Counted from the first letter of the stretch, positions 24,080 to 32,932 are shown. The stretch is 34,142 nucleotides of DNA from an uncultured Lachnospiraceae bacterium (GCA_910587935.1 CAJUNP010000029.1:1-34142); one strand, 5' to 3'. Program-made: numbers and translations. The notes: generated from the sequence alone by a model not told the origin.

Positions 24080-26383
24080 TTATTTGTACCAGACGGTAGT
24101 TACCTTAAATAAATCCCCATCCAGCTCCAGACTCATTTTCCCATTTTGAAGTTCCGTAAAGCTTTTTGCAATTGCCAGTCCCAGACCGGACCCCTCCGTA
24201 TTTCTGGAAGAATCCCCCCGGACAAACCGTTCGGTCAGTTCCATGGGATTCACGGTCAGCTCCGTTGCCGATATATTTTTGAGCACTACGGATACCGAAT
24301 TTTCCTCTTCCGTCACATCAATATAAACCCGCGTATCCCGCAGCGCATATTTGCAAATGTTACCAATAAGGTTCTCATAGATCCGATAGGTCTTCTGACT
24401 GTCCAGTTTTACGGACACTTTTCCTTCCGGCGCATGCATACGCACTGACAGGCCTGCAGCCTGCAGCTGTTCTTCCAATTCAAGCTGCACCTGTTTAATC
24501 AGATTTACCACATCCACATCCATCAGATTTAAAGTAATATTCTTACTGGTCGCCTTACTGACTTCAAACAAATCCTCAATCAGAACTTTTAACCGCATGG
24601 ATTTGCGCTCCAGTGTATCTACATATTCTTTCCTTTGTTCCGGCGTCAGATTTTCGTCCTTTAACAGATTCACATAAGTGATGATTGCCGTAAGAGGCGT
24701 TTTCAAATCATGCGATACATTTGTAATCAGTTCCGTTTTCATACGCTGGCTTTTCACCTCCTCTTCCACCGCATTCCGAAAGCCTTCCTGGATCTTATCA
24801 ATCTGAGGCTTAAAGGGTTCGAAAATACCCAGATACTCCGGAATGACCACCTGCAGATTCCCTTCTGCAATCCGGTTGGTGGCGCGAAGCAAAATATCAT
24901 ATTTTTTCTTAAGATCGTTAAAATACTTTCTTAAAACAAAGTACAGAAGCACAGAATAAACCAGCACTCCGAAAAATCCAAAAAACCAGAAGCTGCAGAT
25001 AAAAAATACTATAATTGCGTTGACTACAAGAAGGCGGATAATGACTTTATTAGTCTCCGTACTCACGTCAAAGGAACTCATGTAGTTATAAAAGGATACC
25101 AGCTTACTTTTTACAAAAGGGAAGAAACGGTAAATATAGCTGTATTTCCGAATGTATGCTTTCAAACCTGTTTCACGGATCTGTCTAACGTTATACACCA
25201 GAAACATAACCGCTAAAAATGAAAACGCGCAAAATGCAAAATTTAATACATATGCCAGAATCCAACTGCCGTTTTCCGGTATTCTCCACTGAGAACTGAT
25301 CAGCTTCGCCTGTCTCCCCGTTATAACCCTTGCCGACTGTCCGGCAAGAAAATCCAGAAACCCGGGCAGAAAACAGAAAATTATAAAAACAATTTCAAAG
25401 GGAAGCTTGAAAATGCGGAATTTCCATGGTGTCTTTTCTCCAAAGGGAAGTAATAGCGCCAGAATGGCAACCGCTAACGCCAGCAGCACAAAATATTCCG
25501 CCAGACTGTTATACAGAAACAAGTCTTCCGTCCTATTCCATGTGTAATAAACAAAGTCGCTGGAAATTTCAAGACCGTCGCTGGTAACAATCATTTTATC
25601 TTTTATATTTTCCCAGTTTTCCAAAGTAATACCGTATGCCACGGTACAGGAAACCGGTCCTTTGATTCCGGCCTGCAGATAATATCTGCTGTCAATGGAT
25701 TCCTGTAATTGAGCCAAAGGATTATTCCGTCCTGTTTCGGATGCCCTTTTTAAGAAAGCATCCGGATTTTCACCCCGGACACAGTGGGATGAGACTTTCC
25801 CGGAAGCGTCGTAAGTAACGCGGAAATACAGATAAAACTCTTCCGGAGAAGAAAGATTCCTGCCGGAATTCGTAATGGTTTTCCCTGTTTTATCATCGGT
25901 AATGGAATAATCAAAGATCCGTGATAAATTGTGAAAAGGCTCCTCCAACCGCTCAAAAAAATCGGTTTCCATCTCGGCAAAGGAATCGTCTTCATTCAAA
26001 ACATGGGAAAGATATAAGTCTTCCGGATTCCCCTTCATATCCGCAGTAAGGTCACTGTTCTCCAGATAATCTTTTATATCCTCGGTTTTTCCTTCCTGGG
26101 GAATAATATCAAGATAAAGTTCCCGGTAACTGATCTGCGTTTCATTAACCTTTTCGTACAGATCTTTATACAGAACATAATTACTCATATAAAAGTTCCA
26201 AATAAACGCTTCCGTTTCCATCGGGTTTTCATATTGTTCCTCCGCCGTCATTTTAAGCTGCGGATACCGGACCATATACACGATTGCCGCCAACATGGGA
26301 AGGCATATCAAATAGAACAGCCACTTATTTTTGATTTTTTTAAATTTACCGGATTCATTGTTTTTCGATTTTATATCCAACAC
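24080..26383 (-). CDS. Multi-spanning sensor histidine kinase
   Basis: The product is 767 residues, membrane bound. After a first helix (about 22-40) comes a large extracellular domain (about 41-290), then five more hydrophobic helices (about 293-313, 328-348, 373-397, 447-467, 470-485), a HAMP-like linker, HisKA with NVSHDLKTPLTAI (phospho-acceptor His558), and HATPase_c with YENLIGNICKYAL (N box) and GSGLGLAIAKS (G2). The usual DxGxG box is replaced by LKNISATEL, as in a group of Firmicute kinases. It probably starts at GTG 26381-26383, overlapping the response regulator gene by 29 nt. The signal is unknown; nearby glycosyltransferase and DedA genes suggest envelope stress. Confidence 0.92.
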   Translation of the reverse strand: MLDIKSKNNESGKFKKIKNKWLFYLICLPMLAAIVYMVRYPQLKMTAEEQYENPMETEAFIWNFYMSNYVLYKDLYEKVNETQISYRELYLDIIPQEGKTEDIKDYLENSDLTADMKGNPEDLYLSHVLNEDDSFAEMETDFFERLEEPFHNLSRIFDYSITDDKTGKTITNSGRNLSSPEEFYLYFRVTYDASGKVSSHCVRGENPDAFLKRASETGRNNPLAQLQESIDSRYYLQAGIKGPVSCTVAYGITLENWENIKDKMIVTSDGLEISSDFVYYTWNRTEDLFLYNSLAEYFVLLALAVAILALLLPFGEKTPWKFRIFKLPFEIVFIIFCFLPGFLDFLAGQSARVITGRQAKLISSQWRIPENGSWILAYVLNFAFCAFSFLAVMFLVYNVRQIRETGLKAYIRKYSYIYRFFPFVKSKLVSFYNYMSSFDVSTETNKVIIRLLVVNAIIVFFICSFWFFGFFGVLVYSVLLYFVLRKYFNDLKKKYDILLRATNRIAEGNLQVVIPEYLGIFEPFKPQIDKIQEGFRNAVEEEVKSQRMKTELITNVSHDLKTPLTAIITYVNLLKDENLTPEQRKEYVDTLERKSMRLKVLIEDLFEVSKATSKNITLNLMDVDVVNLIKQVQLELEEQLQAAGLSVRMHAPEGKVSVKLDSQKTYRIYENLIGNICKYALRDTRVYIDVTEEENSVSVVLKNISATELTVNPMELTERFVRGDSSRNTEGSGLGLAIAKSFTELQNGKMSLELDGDLFKVTTVWYK

Positions 26384-27065
26384 CCCATACCACCTTTAAA
26401 TATTTTGGATTCTTCGGGTCGATCTCAATCTTTTCCCGAATGTTTCGGACATGTACCATAATGGTGTCCGTGTTAATAGCTTTTTCATTCCATATCCGTT
26501 CATAAATTTCATCTGCGGAATACACTCTCCCGGGATTTTTTATCAAAAGCTGAATGATTTTGAATTCCATGGGAGTCAGCTTTACAGGCGCTCCGTCCAC
26601 ACTGACCTCCACCGTATCCTCGTTCAGTTCCAAACCGCCGATCGTATATATTTTGTCCTTATTTCCCTGCAAGTTCACGGCTTCCAAATACTTTGCATAT
26701 CTTCTCAGATGGGAATTAACCCTTGCAAGCAGTTCCAGCGGAGTAAACGGTTTCGTCACATAATCGTCTGCGCCCATATTCAGCCCCATAATCTTATCCA
26801 CTTCTTCTGACTTGGCGGATAACATGATCACAGGAAAGTCGTAACCCTTTGCACGCATCTGCATCAGCATGGTTACTCCGTCCATAACAGGCATCATAAT
26901 ATCTACAATTGCAAGATGAATGGCGCGTTCTTCTATCACGGCAAGGCCTTCTTTTCCGTTTTCGGCCTGATATACTTCATACCCCTGATTTTTTAAGTAG
27001 ATTTCGACGCCTTCCCGAATCTCCTTATCGTCCTCCACGATCAAAATGCGGTAATTTCCTTCCAT
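26355..27065 (-). CDS. OmpR/PhoB family response regulator
   Basis: The 236-residue product is a two-component DNA-binding regulator. The receiver domain (1-120) has the acidic pair EDD at 11-13, phospho-acceptor D55 in VDIMMPVMDG, and the conserved Lys in VTKPFTPLELLAR. The C-terminal winged helix (about 140-235) has KLTPMEFKIIQLLIKNPGRV and the recognition-helix region NTDTIMVHVRNIREKIE. It is directly upstream of and overlapping the histidine kinase gene, so the pair is cognate. The ATG (27063-27065) has AGGAGG upstream. Confidence 0.95.
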   Translation of the reverse strand: MEGNYRILIVEDDKEIREGVEIYLKNQGYEVYQAENGKEGLAVIEERAIHLAIVDIMMPVMDGVTMLMQMRAKGYDFPVIMLSAKSEEVDKIMGLNMGADDYVTKPFTPLELLARVNSHLRRYAKYLEAVNLQGNKDKIYTIGGLELNEDTVEVSVDGAPVKLTPMEFKIIQLLIKNPGRVYSADEIYERIWNEKAINTDTIMVHVRNIREKIEIDPKNPKYLKVVWGVGYKIEKQ

Positions 27066-27104
27066 TTATACACTCCTCCTGAATCACAAGCTATTTTTCT
27101 TTTC

Positions 27105-27113
27105 AGTATACCA
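27105..27113 (-). promoter_or_regulatory. Extended -10 promoter of the two-component pair
   Basis: On the minus strand TGGTATACT gives an extended -10 (TATACT at 27105-27110) in the 56-nt gap after the glycosyltransferase stop. The -35 region is poor. It could let the regulator-kinase pair be expressed apart from dedA-GT4. Confidence 0.45.
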
Positions 27114-27121
27114 TATAATTC

Positions 27122-28333
27122 TTATAATTCAGAGAGTAAGTTGATACCGGTTGTCGCCATTTGGAAAAAATTTCGTTCTTTTTCGTGATTTCTTTTGACA
27201 ACGGCTTTATAAATTTCCGCTGCCTTTTTAGCAATTTCCTTTTCCCTGAAAGCATATGCCGTTTTAAACGCCTCCCCGGCGAGAGCCGTATGCAGCTTTC
27301 TGTTATTTAAAACCTCCGCCATACGTTCCGCAAACAAATCCATATCCTCTTCTACGCAATATCCGTTTTGACCGTTCTTCACAAGATCGGATACCCCCGT
27401 CGCCTTCAGCGCGATAACGGGCGTCTCGCCGGCCATGGCTTCCAGGATTACGATTCCCTGCGTTTCCGTCTTCGACGCGAACAGGAACAAATCTGCCGCC
27501 CTGTAATAATCCGGCAGCGCCGCGTTGGCAACCGTTCCGGTAAAAATCACTTCTTCTTCCAATCCCAGACTGCATACCAGCTTTTCATACGAGCCCCGTT
27601 CCGGCCCGTCTCCAATTAATAACATTTTGAAAGGTTTCCTGAAGCTCCTTTTAAAACGAGACAACGCGTACAGCAAAAAGGAAATATTTTTTTCATGAGC
27701 AAGTCTGGATACAGAAACAAACAGCGGACAGTTTTGCGCGTCATACATTTTTCGAATCCGTTCCGTATTCTGTAATTCGCCGTGATAGCTTTCCTCTTTC
27801 AGACCCGTGGGAAGCACGGACACCTTTTCCCCTTCTACCCCGCATATTCCGGTTAAGTAATCTTCCATACCTTCCGTAGGTGCAAATATATGTTCACATT
27901 TTTCAAAAAAACTTTTCAAATATGCGGGAACAAGGTTTTTCACCCACATCATAGGCTTTACATAATGCAAATATTCTTCATAACGTGTATGATACGTAAA
28001 TACCATGGGAACTTTATATTTATGCGACAGATACGCGGCCGTATTCCCGATGGCTATGGGGTGGTGTACATGAATGATATCATAATCCTCTTCCCGAAAG
28101 CGTCTCTCAATAACGGGATCCAACGGATTAGGGATCACAACCCCGCCTGCAATTCCTTCCAGAAAAGAATGAAACCGAACCACCCCTTCTTCTTTCATCT
28201 GCGCTTTATAAGCGGGCGCAAATACCGTTACTTCATGCCCCTCTTCTTTCAATCCCTCCGCCAGCCGTTCCACGGAAATCGGAACCCCTGCGATAAACGG
28301 CTTATAGTTGTTCGTCATCATTGCAATTTTCAT
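27122..28333 (-). CDS. GT4 family glycosyltransferase (glycolipid synthase-like)
   Basis: The 403-residue product is a GT-B fold, retaining glycosyltransferase of family 4, using a nucleotide sugar. The N-terminus MKIAMMTNNYKPFIAGVPISVERLAEGL, then the HVHHPIAIGNTA and YHTRYEEYLHY segments, resemble Firmicute diacylglycerol glucosyltransferases. The C-terminal half has VSRLAHEKNISFLL, LLIGDGPERG and the E-x7-E motif SKTETQGIVILEAMAGE. Glycolipid synthesis (lipoteichoic acid anchor or membrane glycolipid) is the best guess; another acceptor is possible. It follows the DedA gene by 37 nt and precedes the two-component pair. The ATG has GAGGAG 11 nt upstream. Confidence 0.9.
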   Translation of the reverse strand: MKIAMMTNNYKPFIAGVPISVERLAEGLKEEGHEVTVFAPAYKAQMKEEGVVRFHSFLEGIAGGVVIPNPLDPVIERRFREEDYDIIHVHHPIAIGNTAAYLSHKYKVPMVFTYHTRYEEYLHYVKPMMWVKNLVPAYLKSFFEKCEHIFAPTEGMEDYLTGICGVEGEKVSVLPTGLKEESYHGELQNTERIRKMYDAQNCPLFVSVSRLAHEKNISFLLYALSRFKRSFRKPFKMLLIGDGPERGSYEKLVCSLGLEEEVIFTGTVANAALPDYYRAADLFLFASKTETQGIVILEAMAGETPVIALKATGVSDLVKNGQNGYCVEEDMDLFAERMAEVLNNRKLHTALAGEAFKTAYAFREKEIAKKAAEIYKAVVKRNHEKERNFFQMATTGINLLSEL

Positions 28334-28370
28334 TTACCGATACACTCCTCTGCACTTATTTCACGGCTGT

Positions 28371-28889
28371 TTATACGGCAACGCCAAGATATCCGAATAC
28401 GGCGTCTCCGAGTAAATAACCGGCTCCTACAAAAACAAAATTCCAAAGAAAAATTCCCATCGTTGAACTGATGCTGTACTTGACCAGGTTCATACGCATA
28501 ACGCCTGCCGGAATTGATATCAGAGTACGGATCATGGGAATCAGCTTTGCCGCAAATATGCCGACGTATCCTTTTCTTTGCAGCAGCTCCATATTCCGGT
28601 CAATAGCCGGTTTATGCTTCGGAAATTTTTTAATATATGCTTTTAAAAACAATTCCCCTCCCTTCAGTCCGATAAAATATAAGATCAGGCTGCCCGCAAG
28701 CCCTGCAGCGACGCTGACCAGCAATGCAAGAAAAAAGTTAATCCTTCCGTTCGCTGCAAAGACTCCCGCCAAAGGCATAATAATCCCGGCCGGAAATCCC
28801 GGAAGATTCAAATATTCCAGAAAAACTATGACAAAAATGGCAATTAGCCCGTACTGTGAAAAATAATAGGAAATATCGTTGATGTTCAC
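28371..28889 (-). CDS. DedA family membrane protein
   Basis: DedA proteins are integral membrane proteins; several recycle lipid carriers such as undecaprenyl phosphate or flip phospholipids. The 172-residue product has about four hydrophobic segments and the family marks FLEYLNLPGFPAGIIMPLAG near 24-43 and KLIPMIRTLISIPAGVMRM near 115-133 (the FxRxxxP-type arginine region). The start is GTG 28887-28889 with GAGGGA upstream. It heads the unit dedA-GT4-regulator-kinase and has a promoter about 55 nt upstream. Coupling with a GT4 enzyme is consistent with envelope lipid metabolism. Confidence 0.9.
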   Translation of the reverse strand: MNINDISYYFSQYGLIAIFVIVFLEYLNLPGFPAGIIMPLAGVFAANGRINFFLALLVSVAAGLAGSLILYFIGLKGGELFLKAYIKKFPKHKPAIDRNMELLQRKGYVGIFAAKLIPMIRTLISIPAGVMRMNLVKYSISSTMGIFLWNFVFVGAGYLLGDAVFGYLGVAV

Positions 28890-28942
28890 TTTTGTTCCCT
28901 CACTTCTTTAGTTATTTACCGATATTCTCCGGCTCTGTTAAA

Positions 28943-28970
28943 AGTATAGGTACAAAATATGAAAAACAAA
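28943..28970 (-). promoter_or_regulatory. Promoter of dedA
   Basis: On the minus strand TATACT (28943-28948) with TTTGTT (28965-28970) at 16 bp, in the 198-nt gap between ilvC and dedA. Confidence 0.45.
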
Positions 28971-29026
28971 TGCTGAAAAATTGAAAGAATTTCTAAAGAG
29001 ATTATTGGATTTTTGTTAAGAAAACA

Positions 29027-29065
29027 ACCGCCGCATCTAAGATATGTAATCTTAAATACAGCGGT
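29027..29065 (-). terminator. Terminator of the ilv unit
   Basis: On the minus strand ACCGC / GCGGT and an inner TAAGAT / ATCTTA form an interrupted stem followed by TTGTTTTCTT, starting 22 nt past the ilvC stop. Confidence 0.65.
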
Positions 29066-29087
29066 ATCTTGTATAAAACAACAAAAT

Positions 29088-30104
29088 TTAATTATTGATC
29101 AGCTTATCCTCTCCGTTCCAGCTATAAAGCTTACGGATCTCCTCGCCTACAACCTCCGCGGGATGTTCGGATGCCAGCTTTCTCATAGCCTTGAAGTGTA
29201 CCTGGCCGCCGGCGTCAGACATATCAAGCAGGAATTCTTTCGCAAAAGAACCGTCCTGAATATCGGAAAGAATCTTCTTCATAGCCTTCTTGGTCTCGTC
29301 CGTAATAATCTTGGGACCGGTAATATAATCGCCGTACTCAGCCGTATTGGAAATAGAGTAGCGCATTCCGGCAAAACCGCTCTGATAAATCAGATCTACA
29401 ATCAGTTTCATCTCATGAATACATTCAAAATAAGCGTTTCTCGGATCATATCCCGCCTCAACAAGCGTTTCAAAGCCTGCCTGCATCAATGCGCAAACAC
29501 CGCCGCAGAGAACAGCCTGCTCACCGAACAGGTCCGTTTCCGTCTCGGTACGGAATGTGGTCTCCAATACGCCCGCTCTGGCTCCGCCAATTGCCAATGC
29601 ATAAGCCAGCGCTTTGTCCAATGCCTTTCCGGTAGCATCCTGATGAACCGCTACCAGACAGGGAACGCCTTTACCGGCCTGATATTCGCTTCTTACCGTA
29701 TGACCGGGGCCCTTCGGCGCGATCATGGTAACGTCCACATCCTTCGGCGGATTGATCAAACCGAAATGGATATTAAAGCCGTGGGCAAACATCAGCATGT
29801 TGCCTTCTTCCAGATTGGGTTCAATATCTTTCTTGTATAATGCGGCCTGTTTCTCATCGTTAATCAGAATCATAATAATGTCCGCTTTTTTTGCGGCTTC
29901 TGCAGCCGTGTATACTTCAAATCCCTGCGCCTGTGCTTTCGCCCAGGATCTGGAGCCTTCGTAAAGACCGATAATTACATTGCAGCCGGACTCTTTCGCG
30001 TTCAGCGCATGAGCATGTCCCTGGCTGCCGTAACCGATTACGGCAATGGTCTTTCCCTCCAATAAAGATATGTTACAATCTTCCTGGTAATAAATATTTG
30101 CCAT
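29088..30104 (-). CDS. ilvC: Ketol-acid reductoisomerase
   Basis: IlvC converts acetolactate to 2,3-dihydroxy-isovalerate using NAD(P)H and Mg2+. The 338-residue product is the short class I enzyme. It shows IAVIGYGSQGHAHALN (Rossmann GxGxxG), the cofactor loop GLYEGSRSWAKA whose two Ser favour NADPH, KGPGHTVRSEYQAGKGVPC, TETETDLFGEQAVLCGG with the metal-binding Asp/Glu, and the C-terminal knotted helices with ECIHEMKLIVDLI and SISNTAEYGDY. The start is ATG 30102-30104 with AGGAGG 8 nt upstream; the frame opens 46 codons earlier, inside ilvN, and that part is rejected. It ends the ilv unit before a terminator. Confidence 0.97.
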   Translation of the reverse strand: MANIYYQEDCNISLLEGKTIAVIGYGSQGHAHALNAKESGCNVIIGLYEGSRSWAKAQAQGFEVYTAAEAAKKADIIMILINDEKQAALYKKDIEPNLEEGNMLMFAHGFNIHFGLINPPKDVDVTMIAPKGPGHTVRSEYQAGKGVPCLVAVHQDATGKALDKALAYALAIGGARAGVLETTFRTETETDLFGEQAVLCGGVCALMQAGFETLVEAGYDPRNAYFECIHEMKLIVDLIYQSGFAGMRYSISNTAEYGDYITGPKIITDETKKAMKKILSDIQDGSFAKEFLLDMSDAGGQVHFKAMRKLASEHPAEVVGEEIRKLYSWNGEDKLINN

Positions 30105-30183
30105 GTTTCTTTCCTCCTGATTTTGTTTGGTTAGTAACTTTATAACTGAAAGGTATGTCCCTAGAGTTAACTGTTGAATCCTG

Positions 30184-30681
30184 TTACAGGTAAGTAACAT
30201 TCTCAATGCCGCGTCCCAGTCCTGCAATTCCGGTTCTTGCAAGCTCCAGAATTTCGTATCCTTCTAACAGCGCCAGAAACGCGTCAATTTTGTCCTGATC
30301 TCCCGTAAGCTCTATAATCAGGCTTTCCGGAGCCACATCGATAATATTGGCCCGGAAGATGTCCGCTACCGTAATTACGCCCTGGCGTTCTCCCGCCGCC
30401 GCACGCACCTTAATCAGCGCAAGTTCCCGGTAAACGCTGTCCTGGGACTTTAACTCCTTGACGTCTCTTACATCCACAAGCTTGGCAACCTGCTTCTCAA
30501 TCTGGTCCAAAATATCGTCGTCTCCGCTTGTAACAATCGTAATTCTGCTGAAACGGGGATCGGCGGTCACCCCTGCCGTAATGCTCTCAATATTATAACC
30601 TCTTCTCGAAAACAATCCGGAAATACGGCTCAAAACGCCGGATGTATTATCGGCAAGAAGCTGAAACACTTTTTTTCTCAT
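30184..30681 (-). CDS. ilvN: Acetolactate synthase small (regulatory) subunit
   Basis: IlvN binds branched-chain amino acids and regulates the large subunit. The 165-residue product has an N-terminal ACT domain (KVFQLLADNTSGVLSRISGLFSRRGYNIESITAG) and the C-terminal ALS_ss domain (VYRELALIKVRA near 84-95, IIELTGDQDKIDAFLALLEGY near 122-142, and the end ELARTGIAGLGRG). The ATG (30679-30681) has GGAGG upstream. It has its own consensus promoter just after the preceding paralog. It lies 79 nt before ilvC. Confidence 0.95.
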   Translation of the reverse strand: MRKKVFQLLADNTSGVLSRISGLFSRRGYNIESITAGVTADPRFSRITIVTSGDDDILDQIEKQVAKLVDVRDVKELKSQDSVYRELALIKVRAAAGERQGVITVADIFRANIIDVAPESLIIELTGDQDKIDAFLALLEGYEILELARTGIAGLGRGIENVTYL

Positions 30682-30713
30682 TATAATCCTCCATAACGCC
30701 TGATACTTGCACT

Positions 30714-30742
30714 ATTTTACCAATTACAGCGAATTCTGTCAA
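30714..30742 (-). promoter_or_regulatory. Consensus promoter of ilvN-ilvC
   Basis: On the minus strand TTGACA (30737-30742), a 17-bp spacer and TAAAAT (30714-30719): a perfect -35 and a near-perfect -10, in the 71-nt gap between the two small-subunit genes. Confidence 0.75.
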
Positions 30743-30752
30743 CCCAAACGCT

Positions 30753-31250
30753 TCACTTCTCTAAATCAATGCATTTGGGAAGCGCTAAAGTGCCTGTCCG
30801 CGCTACTTCCACGACGCTGACAGACTGAAGCATCGTAAGCATCAATTGAATTTTTTCCGGTTCATCACAGATCTGAATCACCATATAATGCTTCGACATA
30901 TCGACGATACTGGCCTTCAGGATATCGCAGACTTCCATGATATCGCGGCGGTTCGACTTGTTATATTTAACCTTTACAAGCATCAGTTCCCGGCTTATGC
31001 TCTGCAGCTCGCCAAAGGTTTTCACCTTAATAACATCCAGCTTCTTATTCAGCTGCTTTTCAATTTGCTCGATGGTCCGCTCGTCTCCGCTGGATACGAT
31101 CGTCATGCAGGATACTTTTGCGTCGTCGGTCTCGCCTACCGCAAGACTGTCGATATTGAAACATCTTCTGGAAAACAGTCCCGCAACCTTGCATAAAACA
31201 CCGGAACGGTTTTCCACCAAAACAGAATATATTCTTTTCATAAGCTTCAT
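30753..31250 (-). CDS. Second acetolactate synthase small-subunit paralog (ACT domain)
   Basis: The 165-residue product has the same layout as the neighbouring IlvN: an ACT domain (RIYSVLVENRSGVLCKVAGLFSRRCFNIDSLAVG) and an ALS_ss domain (SRELMLVKVKYN, then VDMSKHYMVIQICDEPEKIQ), ending VEVARTGTLALPK. The two are of equal length but clearly diverged. It directly follows the large-subunit gene by 27 nt, so it is probably that subunit's own partner, while IlvN may serve the same or another large subunit. The start is uncertain: ATG 31250 lies 3 nt and ATG 31241 lies 12 nt from AAGGAG. A gene symbol is not given because both could be called ilvN or ilvH. Confidence 0.9.
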   Translation of the reverse strand: MKLMKRIYSVLVENRSGVLCKVAGLFSRRCFNIDSLAVGETDDAKVSCMTIVSSGDERTIEQIEKQLNKKLDVIKVKTFGELQSISRELMLVKVKYNKSNRRDIMEVCDILKASIVDMSKHYMVIQICDEPEKIQLMLTMLQSVSVVEVARTGTLALPKCIDLEK

Positions 31251-31277
31251 TTGCTCCTTTTACAATAATCCCCGTTC

Positions 31278-32894
31278 TTACTTTACCAAATCCAGGGGAT
31301 CGACCAGACATTCCAGCAGCACCGATTCGTCTTTTTCCAGGAACTTGTCAAGAACTTTATCCGCATCATCCATGTTATGAAGCCTTAAAAACTTCAGATC
31401 ATACGCCGCCGAAAGCTTTTCCAGATCGGGACTGCCGCTCAAATCCACGACGGAATAATGATCCTTGTAGGTATAATGCTGATATTCGCGGACCATTCCC
31501 AGATATTGGTTCTTAAGTACAATAATCTTAACGGGAATATCATGCTGGCGCATGGTAGCCAGCTCCATCATGGACATTTGAAAAGAACCGTCTCCGCACA
31601 CTGCAATTACCTGTTTCTTTCCGGCTGCAAGCCTGGCCCCCATGGCCGCCGGAATGGAATAGCCCATAGTGCCCATACCGCCGGAGGTTAAAAACCTTCC
31701 CTTTTTAACTACGTGATATCCGCAGGACCATATCTGGTTCTGTCCTACGTCCGCAACATAAATACCGTCCTCATCCATTTTGTCGGAAAGCATGGTAATG
31801 AATGCCGCCGGATCCACATAAGCGGGATTCGGTTTCCTTTTTACCTGCATGTCCCTTCTGTAACCGTCAAGCGCATCAACCCATTCATCATGGCTACACT
31901 CTGCTTCCTGCTTATCCAGGTCCTGAAAAATATGCTTTGCATCGCCCACAAGGGGAATATGCGGTCCTACGTTTTTACCGATTTCGGCCGGATCTACGTC
32001 AATATGTACAAGCACCTTATTATACGTAATCAAATCCGGCTGGCTGACCGCCCGGTCCGCCACACGCGCGCCTACCATAATCAGCAGATCCGATTCATTC
32101 ATGGCGCGGTTGGCACAGGGGTGCCCGTTATTCCCCACCATTCCGTAATAAAGAGGATGTCTGGTTGGCATAACGCCGATCCCCATCATGGTAGAAACGA
32201 CGGGTATCCGGAACTTTTCGGAAAAATCACGCAGTTCCTGTTCCGCATCCGACAGCAGGACGCCGCCACCCGCACAGATAATCGGGCGTTTCGCCTTTTC
32301 CAGCTCTCGCATGACTTTTTTAATCTGAACCATGTTCCCCTTTACCGTAGGCTTATAGGTACGCATGGAAACTTCTTCAGGATACTTAAAACTGCGGACC
32401 GGCGCGTTCTGTATATCGATCGGAATATCAATCAGCACCGGACCTTTTCGTCCCGAATTGGCGATATAGAAGGCTTCTTTAAAAACCCTCGGAATTTCGT
32501 TTACATCTTTAATCAGATAGCTGTATTTTACAAAAGACTCTACCGCTCCGGTAATATCGGCCTCCTGGAAAACATCGCTTCCCAGAAGCTCGCTGTTTAC
32601 CTGACCGGTAATGCAGATCAGGGGAATACTGTCCGCAAAAGCCGTGGCAATGCCGGTAATCACGTTGGTCGCTCCGGGGCCGCTGGTGACGGCGCAGACT
32701 CCCGGTTTCCCCATAATACGCGCCATACCGCTTGCCGCATGGGCGGCATTCTGCTCCGTACGGATCAGAACGGTACGGATATGGGATTGTAAAATACTGT
32801 TATAAAAAGGACAGATGGCTACGCCGGGGTAACCAAAAACAACTTCTACGCCTTCTTCTTCCAGGCATTTAATAACTGCGTCCGCTCCTATCAT
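31278..32894 (-). CDS. ilvB: Acetolactate synthase large subunit (ThDP-dependent)
   Basis: This enzyme condenses pyruvate with pyruvate or 2-oxobutyrate, the first common step of valine, leucine and isoleucine synthesis. The 538-residue product has the ThDP pyrimidine domain with the catalytic Glu in RTEQNAAHAASGMAR (about 45-59), SGPGATNVITGIATA, GQVNSELLGSDVFQEADITG, a central FAD-type domain, and the ThDP motif GDGSFQMSMMELAT with KNQYLGMVREYQ. It deviates from standard enzymes in places: GYPGVAICPFYNS instead of GYPGGAVLPIYDA, and GARVADR instead of GARFDDR. So it is a divergent type, and substrate preference is open. The ATG has GGGAG 7 nt upstream and a close promoter. Confidence 0.93.
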   Translation of the reverse strand: MIGADAVIKCLEEEGVEVVFGYPGVAICPFYNSILQSHIRTVLIRTEQNAAHAASGMARIMGKPGVCAVTSGPGATNVITGIATAFADSIPLICITGQVNSELLGSDVFQEADITGAVESFVKYSYLIKDVNEIPRVFKEAFYIANSGRKGPVLIDIPIDIQNAPVRSFKYPEEVSMRTYKPTVKGNMVQIKKVMRELEKAKRPIICAGGGVLLSDAEQELRDFSEKFRIPVVSTMMGIGVMPTRHPLYYGMVGNNGHPCANRAMNESDLLIMVGARVADRAVSQPDLITYNKVLVHIDVDPAEIGKNVGPHIPLVGDAKHIFQDLDKQEAECSHDEWVDALDGYRRDMQVKRKPNPAYVDPAAFITMLSDKMDEDGIYVADVGQNQIWSCGYHVVKKGRFLTSGGMGTMGYSIPAAMGARLAAGKKQVIAVCGDGSFQMSMMELATMRQHDIPVKIIVLKNQYLGMVREYQHYTYKDHYSVVDLSGSPDLEKLSAAYDLKFLRLHNMDDADKVLDKFLEKDESVLLECLVDPLDLVK

Positions 32895-32932
32895 AAAAAA
32901 ACTCCCATCCTGTCAAATTATACATTTCATCT

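Noticed and set aside
29013..29840. Rightward open frame (275 codons) opposite ilvC
   Set aside because: Antisense shadow of ilvC that also crosses the ilv terminator; no start signals.
30105..30242. 46-codon N-terminal extension of IlvC into ilvN
   Set aside because: It overlaps conserved ilvN codons; MANIYYQEDC is the normal IlvC start with AGGAGG upstream.
31713..32792. Long rightward open frame (359 codons) opposite ilvB
   Set aside because: It mirrors a fully conserved ilvB on the other strand, its translation is rich in His, Arg and Asn without a recognisable domain, and it has no ribosome site.
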